Assembly (NCBI GenBank): GCA_020049045.1 | Contig: JAIFLN010000053.1 | Span: 1-45,338, forward strand | Source of the DNA: Spirochaetota bacterium | GTDB lineage: Bacteria; Spirochaetota; Spirochaetia; JABEVK01 | Direction of reading: 5' to 3' | DNA: 45,338 nt | In this document: piece after piece, positions 9,001-17,146 of the stretch | Numbering within the stretch: the first letter of the stretch is position 1 | How the letters are laid out: every line of letters starts with the position of its first letter | The notes under the pieces: generated by a model | What the model was told of the DNA's origin: nothing | Database searches by the model: none | Seen by the model: only the letters and a program-made list of their open reading frames with translations | Program-made: the position numbers and the translations under genes

Positions 9001-9594
9001 CTACCACTTCAACGTGTCGCGGATCAGCTTGATTAGTACGTCATTTTCCAGGGGCTTGCGGAAAAACGCATCCGCTCCCAGCTCTCTCAGCCGAATTTCC
9101 AGGCCGGGGTCGTTGGAAGCCGTCATGCCAATAACCAGTGGATTGTCGAATCCAGGCTCCTGCTTGATGCGGCGGCACAATTCCGTGCCATCGACTCCCG
9201 GAAGGTTCAGGTCCAAGAGCACGACGCGGGGTTTATTAACACCCAGCATGGATCCAGCCTCAAAACCATCAAAGGCGGCCCAAATCTTGACATTGGGAAA
9301 GGCTCGCTGAAGTTGAGCCTGAAGCAATTCGTTAAAAACGCGGTCATCTTCCACAATCAAGATGGAGGGCTGCACGGGGTTTACCAGCGAATGCAGCTCT
9401 TCGGGCACGCGCATACCCTTAGAGTCGAGGAAGGCTTTCAAGTCTTCCGGATAGATCCGAAATTGCCCTCCGGGAGTGACGGAAGCCTTCAGATGCCCGG
9501 CACGGATCCAGTTGATCACTGTCTGATTAACCACGCCGCAAATTTTGGCTACTTCGAGAGCGGAAAAAACTCGTTGCTTCGGGGTGGGTGGCAT
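9001..9594 (-). CDS. Response regulator with N-terminal excisionase/MerR-type DNA-binding domain
   Basis: A 197-residue protein with the domains in reversed order for a response regulator. Residues 8-60 are a winged helix-turn-helix of the excisionase/BldC type (ALEVAKICGVVNQTVINWIR, then GGQFRIYPEDL). Residues 76-196 are a receiver domain with D83/D84, phospho-acceptor D128 (LLDLNLPGVDG), T158 and K180. It should bind DNA directly under phosphorylation control. A good sigma-70 promoter lies just upstream, and the following gene is a lone receiver. The cognate kinase is not in the window. Confidence 0.88.
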   Translation of the reverse strand: MPPTPKQRVFSALEVAKICGVVNQTVINWIRAGHLKASVTPGGQFRIYPEDLKAFLDSKGMRVPEELHSLVNPVQPSILIVEDDRVFNELLQAQLQRAFPNVKIWAAFDGFEAGSMLGVNKPRVVLLDLNLPGVDGTELCRRIKQEPGFDNPLVIGMTASNDPGLEIRLRELGADAFFRKPLENDVLIKLIRDTLKW

Positions 9595-9617
9595 TGCCTG
9601 AAATACTCCGTTCAGAA

Positions 9618-9646
9618 AGGATATCGACTGGCTACTCCCCTGTCAA
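9618..9646 (-). promoter_or_regulatory. Sigma-70 promoter of the two-regulator operon
   Basis: On the minus strand TTGACA (9646-9641) and TATCCT (9623-9618) are separated by 17 bases. The ATG of the HTH-receiver gene lies 23 bases past the -10 box. The -35 box is a perfect match and the -10 box matches in four of six positions. Confidence 0.7.
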
Positions 9647-9666
9647 CGCTCTCTACAGAAAAACAA

Positions 9667-9692
9667 AAAAACCGCCCCGAAAGGCGGTTTTT
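9667..9692 (-). terminator. Intrinsic terminator after rpsI
   Basis: The arms accgcc (9671-9676) and ggcggt (9683-9688) pair, extended by A/T pairs on both sides, with a 6-base loop. On the minus strand a T-rich run follows (9670-9661). It ends the rplM-rpsI operon; the T-tract on the plus side would allow function in both directions. Confidence 0.85.
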
Positions 9693-9725
9693 GAAAGACA
9701 AAAGAACAAAGAGCCGGCTTCGAAA

Positions 9726-10118
9726 TCAGCGCTTGGAAAACTGGAAGCGCTTGCGGGCCTTCGCCTGACCGTACTTCTTCCGTTCCACCATGCGGGAGTC
9801 ACGGGTCAAGAACCCATTTGCCTTCAGCGGTGGGCGGTTGGTGGGGTCAATGATATCGAAAGCACGGGAAATCCCATGGCGGATGGCTTCGGCCTGGGCG
9901 TTGTAACCTCCGCCTGCAATGGTCACATTGATGTCCCATTTGCCTTCTGCGTCGAGGACAACCAGCGGGGACTTCACAGTAACCTGCTGAATGGCATAGG
10001 GAAAGTAGTTTTCAAGCGAACGGTCATTGATGGTAATCAGACCCTTTCCCTTCTTCACATAGACTCGGGCGACGGCGGTTTTCCGGCGACCGGTACCGTT
10101 GATGGTTTTTTCAGCCAT
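9726..10118 (-). CDS. rpsI: 30S ribosomal protein S9
   Basis: A 130-residue S9 protein. The family start GRRKTAVARVYVKKGKG is at residues 10-26 and the protein ends in the basic tail KARKRFQFSKR, which reaches the P-site tRNA in the 30S subunit. Length and order (rplM then rpsI) are standard. It lies 16 bases downstream of rplM and is followed by a strong terminator. Confidence 0.98.
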   Translation of the reverse strand: MAEKTINGTGRRKTAVARVYVKKGKGLITINDRSLENYFPYAIQQVTVKSPLVVLDAEGKWDINVTIAGGGYNAQAEAIRHGISRAFDIIDPTNRPPLKANGFLTRDSRMVERKKYGQAKARKRFQFSKR

Positions 10119-10134
10119 GTTGTGTGCTCCTGAC

Positions 10135-10563
10135 TCAGATACTCAGAGCCTGGGGCTGCTGAGCGGCATGGGGGTGGCGATTACCACCGTAGATCTTGAC
10201 ATTGGTGAACAGCTGGTAACCCAGGGGGGTGTGCGGGAGCATTCCCTTGATGGCCAGTTCGAGGGGGCGACCGGGGCGGCGCTTGAGCAACGACTGGTAG
10301 CTTTCACCCTTGATGCCACCGATATGGGTGGTATGGTGGTAATAGATCTTCTTAAATTCTTTCCCGCCCGTCACCTTGATCTTCGAAGCGTTGATCACGA
10401 TGACGTAGTCACCAACTTCCTGGTGGGGAGTGTACAAGGGCTTATTCTTGCCTCGAAGGACCATCGCCACCTTGGTGGCGACACGGCCGAGGATCTGGCC
10501 CTCAGCATCGATGATGTGCCATTTTCGGACCACATCGGCAGGCTTTACAAAAATCGTCTTCAT
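10135..10563 (-). CDS. rplM: 50S ribosomal protein L13
   Basis: A 142-residue L13 with the family hallmarks WHIIDAEGQILGRVAT near residues 14-29, the GDYVIVINASKIKVTGGK segment at 47-64 and the GMLPHTPLG motif. It is an early assembly protein of the 50S subunit. Its ATG overlaps the stop of the preceding small membrane-protein gene (ATGA), so the two are translationally coupled. Confidence 0.98.
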   Translation of the reverse strand: MKTIFVKPADVVRKWHIIDAEGQILGRVATKVAMVLRGKNKPLYTPHQEVGDYVIVINASKIKVTGGKEFKKIYYHHTTHIGGIKGESYQSLLKRRPGRPLELAIKGMLPHTPLGYQLFTNVKIYGGNRHPHAAQQPQALSI

Positions 10564-10859
10564 GTCTGCGTTCTCTCACTTCTCTCAAACAATGTGCAAG
10601 GTACGTAACGGGGTGAGGATTCGGAGGAAGCAGCTTTGGCCTTCTCGGCCTCTTCTTCTTTCTTTGCTTCGGCCTTGTCCTTGAGATCGGCAATTCCGAT
10701 GAACACGGCAATCAGGCCGATAAACAGACCCAAAAGCGGAAGTCCGCCCTTCAGGACCGTCAAGACTTCACCACCCCAACCAAGACCAAGGGGAAAAGCA
10801 AAAGGAAGGACTGCCCAAACCGAGAGGGCCAAGAATACCAGACCAATAATGATCGCCAT
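10560..10859 (-). CDS. Small two-helix membrane protein ahead of rplM (unknown function)
   Basis: A 99-residue protein that I do not recognise. Two hydrophobic helices (about residues 2-26 and 38-58) are followed by a strongly charged Lys/Glu/Ala stretch (about 59-79), probably a cytoplasmic helix. It has an excellent ribosome site (ggaggtaac before the ATG), its own sigma-70 promoter and a four-base ATGA overlap with rplM. These make it a real first gene of the ribosomal-protein operon. Confidence 0.7.
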   Translation of the reverse strand: MAIIIGLVFLALSVWAVLPFAFPLGLGWGGEVLTVLKGGLPLLGLFIGLIAVFIGIADLKDKAEAKKEEEAEKAKAASSESSPRYVPCTLFERSERTQT

Positions 10860-10885
10860 GTTACCTCCAAACGATAGTCTTTAGC

Positions 10886-10913
10886 AGAATACAGGAAAAC
10901 AATCGGATGTCAA
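10886..10913 (-). promoter_or_regulatory. Sigma-70 promoter of the small membrane protein-rplM-rpsI operon
   Basis: On the minus strand TTGACA (10913-10908) and TATTCT (10891-10886) are 16 bases apart. The -35 box overlaps the stop codon of the pullulanase gene. The first ATG of the operon follows 26 bases after the -10 box. Confidence 0.65.
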
Positions 10914-12805
10914 GGCAAGGGAAAGTCCTTGACGAGCACCATCAGACTCCGACCCGGCAGGATGACCATGTGGTTCTTCGGTTTTCCCAGCGGCACTGTT
11001 CCGGCTCCCTGATGGTCAACCAGAATGGACCAATCGCCGGAGGGCAGGTGAACATCACGGGCCTTGGCGTGCGCATTCAGAACCACATAATGCCTGCCGT
11101 CAATCAGCCAGGCGACCATGTGGCCTTCCAGAAGTTCTGGAAAGGCAACCTGCCTCGCAACCTCTTGGGCATCGCGGAGACGCAGTGCCGGCCAGGCACG
11201 TCTCAGGGCGATCAGGCCGCGCATCCACTCAACAAAGTCACGATGCTGCTGGAGCGTAGACCAGTCCAATCCATTGATTGAGTCGGGGGAATTGTAGCTG
11301 TTCTCAACGCCTTTCTTCGTACGCAGAAATTCTTCTCCTGCATGAAGAAAGGGAATTCCCTGCGACAGAAAAACCGCCCCGTGGGCGAGTTTGGCCATAG
11401 CCATCCGGTCGGCGGTAGACTGTTGGGGATTCGTATGGGCCAACTTGTCCGACAACGTGTGATTGTCATGGGCGGCGACATAGTTGATCACTTGGGCTGG
11501 CCCGGCCGCCCACGTTCCTCTTCCAAGGGCCGGATGAGCCGTGCAGCCGACGGCGGCAAACTTCACGCTCCACTCTTGCCCCGACCCGCCGTTAACAAAG
11601 CCCTTCCGTTCCACCTCGAAGACGTGGCCCTTGAGCGTATCACGGTTTTCATCGCTGAAGAAGGCAATGCCAGGAACCCGGCCGGCATTGGACTTGATGG
11701 CTTTGTAATCGTCCGGAAGGGTCGAAAGTCCACCGGTCCAACCCTCACCATACAAAAGAAACGACGGATCGGGTCCTCGAAAGGTGTGGGCGATTTCATT
11801 CATGGTATCGATATCGTATAATCCCATCAGGTCGAATCGGAATCCATCGAGGTGGAATTCTTCCTTCCAATACTTGAGCGAGTCGAGAATGTAGCGTCGG
11901 ACCATGGAGCGTTCGGTGGCCAATTCATTTCCGCACCCTGAGCCATTGGAAAAATGGGGGCCATGCATCCGGTAGTAATAAAACGGATAGGCTTTGTTCA
12001 AATGGCTGTCAACGCTGGCGTAGGTATGGTTGTACACCATATCAAGAACGACCCGCAGACCTTTTTTGTGCAAAGCCTGGACGAGCTGCTTGAATTCACG
12101 GATCGCACCCTCAGGCTTACGATAGTCGGAGGCATAGGACAGTTTGAGAGCGTTGAAATTCCGGGGATTGTACCCCCAGTTGTAGTCTTCCGGTTCAGGA
12201 TCAAGATCGTCGACCCCGTCGAAATCGAAGACAGGCAGGAGGTGGACATGGGTGACCCCCAAGCTGGCGATGTGATCCAAACCGGTGGGGTACCCTTCTG
12301 GACTCTTGGTCCCTTCCTCGGTGAGCCCCAGGTATTTTCCCCGGTTCTTGATTCCTGAACAGGGAAGCGATGAGGCGTCCCGGACATGGAGTTCATAAAT
12401 AATGCTGTCAACAATGTGGTCCAAAGGCGGAGCCTTGTCCTCGGTCCACCCTTCCGGGTCGGTAGACCTCGGGTCAAACAAGTAGCCGCGCAAACCCTGT
12501 GGTCCCACGGACCGGGCATAGGGGTCGACACCCTCCGCCTTTCCTCTTCCCTCGTAATTGGTCACAAAGGTGTAGTAGTGACCGGCCAGATTGCCAGCAA
12601 CGGTAACCTCCCAGACGCCTTTGGATCCTTTGACAAACGGATGTTCGGCAGGCGCAAAGGCCGGGCTGGCCCCCTGGTACAACCGAAGAAGAACCGAGGA
12701 GGCTTCGGGAGCCCAGAAGCGGAAGACGGTGCCGGTGGGCTCCCAAAAGGCTCCCAGGGGCACATCGGTTGAAAAGCGTCGCGAGAAATCTTCCGTGAAT
12801 TCCAT
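10910..12805 (-). CDS. pulA: Type I pullulanase (alpha-1,6 debranching enzyme, GH13)
   Basis: A 631-residue cytoplasmic-type enzyme (no signal peptide). An N-terminal CBM48-like domain (about residues 15-110) precedes the GH13 barrel. Diagnostic motifs are YNWGYNPRNF (type I pullulanase), DMVYNHTY, the nucleophile Asp in GFRFDLMGLYD, the acid Glu in LYGEGW and the transition-state Asp in AAHDNHTLSDKL. It hydrolyses alpha-1,6 branches in glycogen, starch or pullulan, presumably acting on stored or imported glucans. It is transcribed away from aroA, with a 65-base shared upstream region. Confidence 0.93.
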   Translation of the reverse strand: MEFTEDFSRRFSTDVPLGAFWEPTGTVFRFWAPEASSVLLRLYQGASPAFAPAEHPFVKGSKGVWEVTVAGNLAGHYYTFVTNYEGRGKAEGVDPYARSVGPQGLRGYLFDPRSTDPEGWTEDKAPPLDHIVDSIIYELHVRDASSLPCSGIKNRGKYLGLTEEGTKSPEGYPTGLDHIASLGVTHVHLLPVFDFDGVDDLDPEPEDYNWGYNPRNFNALKLSYASDYRKPEGAIREFKQLVQALHKKGLRVVLDMVYNHTYASVDSHLNKAYPFYYYRMHGPHFSNGSGCGNELATERSMVRRYILDSLKYWKEEFHLDGFRFDLMGLYDIDTMNEIAHTFRGPDPSFLLYGEGWTGGLSTLPDDYKAIKSNAGRVPGIAFFSDENRDTLKGHVFEVERKGFVNGGSGQEWSVKFAAVGCTAHPALGRGTWAAGPAQVINYVAAHDNHTLSDKLAHTNPQQSTADRMAMAKLAHGAVFLSQGIPFLHAGEEFLRTKKGVENSYNSPDSINGLDWSTLQQHRDFVEWMRGLIALRRAWPALRLRDAQEVARQVAFPELLEGHMVAWLIDGRHYVVLNAHAKARDVHLPSGDWSILVDHQGAGTVPLGKPKNHMVILPGRSLMVLVKDFPLP

Positions 12806-12882
12806 GGAACAACTCTAAACCGGGCTGGCAGGTTTGACCAGGGGAACCCGTACGGGCTAGATTCGGCTTCGTGGAGGATCGT

Positions 12883-14145
12883 ATGAGAACTGTTGCCCGC
12901 GCCCTACCCCGCCCTGTTACCGTCCAAGCCCCGCCCGCCAAGGCCTATACCTTGAGGGCACTGCTGTTTGGTGCCCTGGCCGAGGGTACCAGTACGCTCC
13001 GCCGTCCCTTGCTGGCCGAAGACCAGCACAACATGATCGCCTGTCTGCGGGCCCTGGGCATCACGGTAGAACTAAAGGAAGGTCTGGCGACGGTTCATGG
13101 CAACGGGGGACGGTTCCGACCGACCACCGACTCGTTGTTTGTGGGCGACTCGGGAGTGACCATGAATTTTCTGACCGCGGCTGCCTGCTTTGCCGACAAG
13201 CCGGTGACCCTCGGAGGCACGCCCCGGCTCAACGAACGTCCCATCAAGGAAGTGGTAGACGGTGTGCGGCAGCTGGGTGCCAAGGTTGACTATCTGGGTG
13301 CGGAAGGGCTGCCACCAGTCCGCATCCACCCCACCGGACTCCACGGGGGTCGTGCCGCCATCCATGGGGCGGTGACCAGTCAGTATTTCAGCAGCCTGGT
13401 CATCAGTTCGGCCCTGGCGCAAGCTCCGGTGACGCTGGAATGCCTCGACGATATGACCGAGCGGCCGTATTTCGACATCAGCACCGCCATGATGGCCGAT
13501 TTCGGTGCTCTGGCCATCAACCGGGACTACCGGCATATAACGGTGGCGGCACCTCAAACCTATCAAGCCCGAGACTACCTGGTGGAAGGCGATTTCAGCT
13601 CAGCCTCGTTTTTGTTTCTGGTGGCCGCCGTCTTGGGCTCGACAGTACGGGTTGAGGGCCTCAACCGAAACTCGGTACAGGGCGACAAACGTTTTCTGAA
13701 TCTGCTGGAACGCATGGGTTGCCGGGTGCACTGGGATGGAACTTCCGTCGAGGTGAGCGGCGGAGATCTGGTAGGCATCGAAGAAGATATGAGCGACGTT
13801 CCCGACCTGGTACCGCCCTTAGCCGTCGCCGCCGCGTTTGCCCGCGGAGAAACCCGCTTCACCCGGGTGGGACACTTGGTCCACAAGGAATCCAACCGCG
13901 TTGTTGCCATGGAGACGGAACTGGGAAAAATGGGGATCAAAGCCACTCATGACGCTGAGACTATGACGATTGTTGGAAACCGCCTTGGTATTCACGGTGC
14001 TTCCGTAGCAACCTACAAGGACCACCGCATCGCCATGAGCTTGGCGGTAGCAGGCCTGGCTGTCGGTGATCAGCACATCGAAAACCCGGGCTGTGTTGCC
14101 AAGAGCTTCCCCGACTTTTGGGACAAACTGGCGCTGTTCGAATAA
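12883..14145 (+). CDS. aroA: 3-phosphoshikimate 1-carboxyvinyltransferase (EPSP synthase)
   Basis: A 420-residue shikimate-pathway enzyme joining PEP to shikimate-3-phosphate. The ATG at 12883 has a ggagg site 5 bases upstream; a GTG at 12871 lies inside that site and was rejected. Family landmarks are K20 in the N-terminal PAKAYTLRALL segment, GDSGVTMNFL, QYFSSLVISSAL, GDFSSASF, DVPDLVPPLAVAA, the LVHKESNR motif and the YKDHRIAMSLAVAGL motif. Several positions differ from the E. coli enzyme (AYTLR where SISHR is common), so its glyphosate class cannot be judged here. No other aro gene is in the window. Confidence 0.94.
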   Translation: MRTVARALPRPVTVQAPPAKAYTLRALLFGALAEGTSTLRRPLLAEDQHNMIACLRALGITVELKEGLATVHGNGGRFRPTTDSLFVGDSGVTMNFLTAAACFADKPVTLGGTPRLNERPIKEVVDGVRQLGAKVDYLGAEGLPPVRIHPTGLHGGRAAIHGAVTSQYFSSLVISSALAQAPVTLECLDDMTERPYFDISTAMMADFGALAINRDYRHITVAAPQTYQARDYLVEGDFSSASFLFLVAAVLGSTVRVEGLNRNSVQGDKRFLNLLERMGCRVHWDGTSVEVSGGDLVGIEEDMSDVPDLVPPLAVAAAFARGETRFTRVGHLVHKESNRVVAMETELGKMGIKATHDAETMTIVGNRLGIHGASVATYKDHRIAMSLAVAGLAVGDQHIENPGCVAKSFPDFWDKLALFE

Positions 14146-14163
14146 CAGCTGTTCGGTCCGGTC

Positions 14164-14418
14164 TTAGAACCGTACGTTTTTTAGCAGCAGGCTCTTGGCC
14201 GCGACGGCCTGGGGAAGGTACTCGGGTTTCACCGAGGCAAGAAAGCCGGCTGCCAGGTCCAAAAACGATTGACGGTATACCTCAGGGCTGGCTGCGTTTT
14301 GCCAAGCCAACCGTTCCAGGGACTGAAACACCAGCTTATAGAACGTCAAATTGCTTGTTTGGTCTTGTCCGTGCCTTAAGAGGTCCTCTAAGTCCAGATC
14401 CTTCAATTCCTGCGTCAT
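14164..14418 (-). CDS. Small hypothetical protein, 84 residues
   Basis: A short, mostly helical, acidic-to-neutral protein with no motif I recognise and no signal peptide or membrane segment. It lies 19 bases downstream of the AEC permease gene on the same strand and ends 18 bases from the converging aroA stop. The ribosome site is weak (gaagagac). It is kept because it fills an otherwise empty slot in the operon with ordinary codon use, but it could be a chance frame. Confidence 0.5.
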   Translation of the reverse strand: MTQELKDLDLEDLLRHGQDQTSNLTFYKLVFQSLERLAWQNAASPEVYRQSFLDLAAGFLASVKPEYLPQAVAAKSLLLKNVRF

Positions 14419-14437
14419 ACTGTCTCTTCGGCGGTTG

Positions 14438-15325
14438 CTAAAAAAACCTGAGAAGGAACCACCACAGGGTCACGGTGATGAACGAAACGGGAATTCCGAT
14501 GCCTACCAGAGCGTTGGCCAAATGCGGTGCCGTTTTGTACTCCGAAGCAATCACAGCAGAGGTGATCATGGGTGCCATGGCTGCCTCAAAGATGGCAATT
14601 TGCGCTGAAGGCCCCTTGATTCCCAAAAGCAGGGCAACCCCGAAAACCAGGGCCGGTGCTACTAACAGCTTGTAACTCAGACCGACCAGCAGAGTCCGGC
14701 CTCCTTTGGCGGCCTGGGAAAAACTCAGCTGCAGTCCCACCGAAAAAAGGGCCAACGGAGCAAGAGTTCCTCCAATAGCGTCAAAAAGCGGGTGCAACGG
14801 TGCCAAGTCAACAAATTGTGGCAGGATCAGGGCGGCAAGGAAGGTCAGCAACGGCGGAAAGCTGACCAACCGCTTGAGAACGGTGACAGCAACCACCCCC
14901 TGACCAGCCGAAGCTGCCAGCGAAGCGGCGGCAATTCCGACGGTAGAGAGCAGGATGAAAGTCACCTGATCACTCAAGACTCCGATGGGAAGGAAGCCCG
15001 GCCCATAAAACGCGAGGATCAATGGAAAGCCAACAAACGAAGTGTTGGCCAGACCGGTAGAAAGGAACAGGGCCGTCCGCTCACCCCGGTCCCAGTGCAG
15101 GGGTCTTGCTGCCAACCGGATGAACAACCAGGCTCCGCCCAGCACGATCAGTGGTGCCGCCAGTGGGAAAAGCGCATCGGTGGTCCAGCGGATCTGCGGC
15201 ACTGCTTTGAGGATCACAGCGGGCAGAGCCAGATACAAGACCCAGGCGTTGATCCCAGCCGAGGTGGAAGAAGACACTTTGCCGGATTTTCGCAGCAGAT
15301 ATCCGCCGGCCAAGGAGACTGCCAA
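14438..15325 (-). CDS. AEC-family transporter (auxin efflux carrier-like permease)
   Basis: A membrane protein of 295 residues from a TTG start, with about nine or ten hydrophobic helices. The first visible segment, GGYLLRKSGKV, and the NTSFVGFPL motif are typical of AEC permeases, which export or exchange organic acids and similar small anions. The start is doubtful. The TTG has no ribosome site, while the in-frame codons just upstream read ITNFLI, which would complete the first helix. A GGAG lies 8 bases before the ATA at 15343. A non-standard start is therefore possible. The gene would then overlap the end of the preceding SDR gene slightly. Confidence 0.85.
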   Translation of the reverse strand: MAVSLAGGYLLRKSGKVSSSTSAGINAWVLYLALPAVILKAVPQIRWTTDALFPLAAPLIVLGGAWLFIRLAARPLHWDRGERTALFLSTGLANTSFVGFPLILAFYGPGFLPIGVLSDQVTFILLSTVGIAAASLAASAGQGVVAVTVLKRLVSFPPLLTFLAALILPQFVDLAPLHPLFDAIGGTLAPLALFSVGLQLSFSQAAKGGRTLLVGLSYKLLVAPALVFGVALLLGIKGPSAQIAIFEAAMAPMITSAVIASEYKTAPHLANALVGIGIPVSFITVTLWWFLLRFF

Positions 15326-15339
15326 AATGAGGAAGTTGG

Positions 15340-16155
15340 TTATAGGAGTGTCTCCAGTTCGTTCAGCCAGGCAGTTTCAGCTGCCTGATCGGGGGGAAAC
15401 GGGCAATTTGGTACGGCCCGTCGATTTTGTACCATTTGACCGGAAAGAACCCCAGCCCCGGCATCGAGGGCCAGAAACTCACCGTTGGCGCAGCGGGCCG
15501 ACAGGAAGGGCTGTGCCACACACCCGAGAAAGCTAAGAGGCAAAGGCAGGCCATCGGCCAGACTGGATTTGACAAAACCGGGATGAAAAGCAAAGGCCGA
15601 CGCCCGACCAAGCCATCGACGGTGAAGACTTCGGACCATCAGGACTTTGGCAGCGGCCGCTTCGAGGGCCAAGGTCATTCCCTTGCCGTTTTGTGCCCCC
15701 TTCCAGTATTCCAGGTGCGGCCGGACCCCGTTCAGGGTAAATGCCGCACCGGCGACAAACAACACCCGGGCACCGGGGGCGGCCAGCAGGGACGGTTCGA
15801 GTGCCAGAGTCAAACGCCACGGCGAAACAGCATTGACGAGAGGGACCCGGCTCCAACCCGAGGGAGTTGCGGCACTGTCCCAAAGCATGACCCCCGCCGC
15901 ATGAAGGATGCCTGCAAGAGGGCGCCCTGCCAACCTCTGACGAACCACGGCCGCCAAGGAGTCAACCGACGACGGATCGGCCAGATCCACCTCAGCCACC
16001 AGGGCCCGTTCACCGCACCAGGCAGCCGTGTCCTCCAAGGCCTGTCGGGTACGAGCCGCCAGAATCACCTCGGCACCCGAGGAAGCCAGCGCCACAGCCA
16101 GGGTCCGGCCGACGCCGCTCCCTGCCCCTGTTACCAACCAAACAGAATCCTTCAT
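15340..16155 (-). CDS. SDR-fold protein lacking the usual catalytic tyrosine
   Basis: A 271-residue short-chain dehydrogenase/reductase. The nucleotide-binding motif VTGAGSGVGRTLA is at residues 8-20, a LHAAG motif (variant NNAG) follows, and the HPGFVKSSLA segment sits near residue 196. The catalytic YxxxK is not in place: where the family has Y-x-x-x-K before a Gly/Ala helix, this protein has AQNGK, and the nearest Tyr is eight residues before that Lys. Activity may be altered or lost. It is divergent from the UbiA-family gene 38 bases away; such pairing suggests a shared lipid or quinone-like pathway, but that is inference. Confidence 0.82.
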   Translation of the reverse strand: MKDSVWLVTGAGSGVGRTLAVALASSGAEVILAARTRQALEDTAAWCGERALVAEVDLADPSSVDSLAAVVRQRLAGRPLAGILHAAGVMLWDSAATPSGWSRVPLVNAVSPWRLTLALEPSLLAAPGARVLFVAGAAFTLNGVRPHLEYWKGAQNGKGMTLALEAAAAKVLMVRSLHRRWLGRASAFAFHPGFVKSSLADGLPLPLSFLGCVAQPFLSARCANGEFLALDAGAGVLSGQMVQNRRAVPNCPFPPDQAAETAWLNELETLL

Positions 16156-16193
16156 GGTACGCCCCTCCTCGGAGAATATCCCAGCAAACTAGA

Positions 16194-17114
16194 ATGAGTC
16201 AAATTTCACTCTTCCCAAGCGGTGATTACCCGGCTACACTCATACGAATGGTCGCTTCGGCTTTGCGCTCCACCTTTGTTCACCTCCGGCTTCCCTTTTC
16301 CTTTTTTCTTCTGCCGATTTTTCTTTTCGGTGTCAGCGCCTCACAGAATCTCGACCCGCTCCGGGCTTGGGCTGCTTTCTTTGTGATTCACTTTCTTTTG
16401 TACCCTGCCAGCCATGCGTTCAACACCTGGTACGATCGCGACGAAGGGTCCATTGGCGGCATTCCTGTCCCGCCACCGGTTCATTCCAGCTTGGTCTGGA
16501 CAGCCTGGATCCTCGACGGACTTGTCCTCGGTTCAGCCCTGGTTCTCGGGTGGTTTTTCTTTGTCTGCATGTTCTTCTATACCGTAGGCTCAAAACTGTA
16601 CAGCTGGAAGGTCACCAGGTTGAAAAACCGGCCTTTTGCAGGATGGTTGGGGGTGGGAGTTGTCCAAGGTGCCCTCACCTTTTTGGCGGTGGTACAAGGA
16701 ATCGGGGAGCCCCGTCCGTGGACCGATCCTCTGCTGTGGACAGGCACGCTGACAGCCGCATTGTTTCTGATGGGTGTCTATCCCATGACCCAGATTTATC
16801 AGCACGAAGAAGATGAACGGCATGGAGATTTGACGCTGAGCCGGGTGTTGGGAATTCGAGGAACCTTTGTGGTGGCTGCGCTCTTTTTGGGCACAGCCGT
16901 AGCGGCCTTTGTGGTCAGGTTCGTTCTGGTCGATGGTTGGGTGACCGCCTGGTTGTTTCTGGGTCTTCAGTCCCCCACGCTGGTTTACTTCTTTTGGTGG
17001 GCCGCTGCAGTCTGGAAAGATGCCTCCAGGGCCGATTTTCAACGGACCATGGGGCTCAACCTTCTCGCCTCTGGTCTCATGAATGTTTTTTTTCTTCTGG
17101 ATTTTTGGCCGTAA
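16194..17114 (+). CDS. UbiA-family membrane prenyltransferase
   Basis: A membrane protein (306 residues from the first ATG) with about eight helices. The two acidic motifs of UbiA enzymes are present in variant form: NTWYDRDEGSIGG at residues 77-89 and QHEEDERHGDLTLSR near 203-217. They bind the Mg-diphosphate of a prenyl donor. The acceptor is unknown; neither ubiquinone nor menaquinone genes are nearby. An ATG at 16248 gives a more family-like N-terminus (MVASALRSTFVHLRLPF), and neither start has a clear ribosome site, so the first 18 residues are uncertain. cydA follows 32 bases downstream. Confidence 0.82.
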   Translation: MSQISLFPSGDYPATLIRMVASALRSTFVHLRLPFSFFLLPIFLFGVSASQNLDPLRAWAAFFVIHFLLYPASHAFNTWYDRDEGSIGGIPVPPPVHSSLVWTAWILDGLVLGSALVLGWFFFVCMFFYTVGSKLYSWKVTRLKNRPFAGWLGVGVVQGALTFLAVVQGIGEPRPWTDPLLWTGTLTAALFLMGVYPMTQIYQHEEDERHGDLTLSRVLGIRGTFVVAALFLGTAVAAFVVRFVLVDGWVTAWLFLGLQSPTLVYFFWWAAAVWKDASRADFQRTMGLNLLASGLMNVFFLLDFWP

Positions 17115-17146
17115 GGGCTAAAACTAGTTTATAGCGAGGTAACTGT

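Noticed and set aside
12871-12873. GTG start for aroA
   Set aside because: This GTG is part of the ribosome site of the better ATG at 12883, and it would add four residues not typical of the family.
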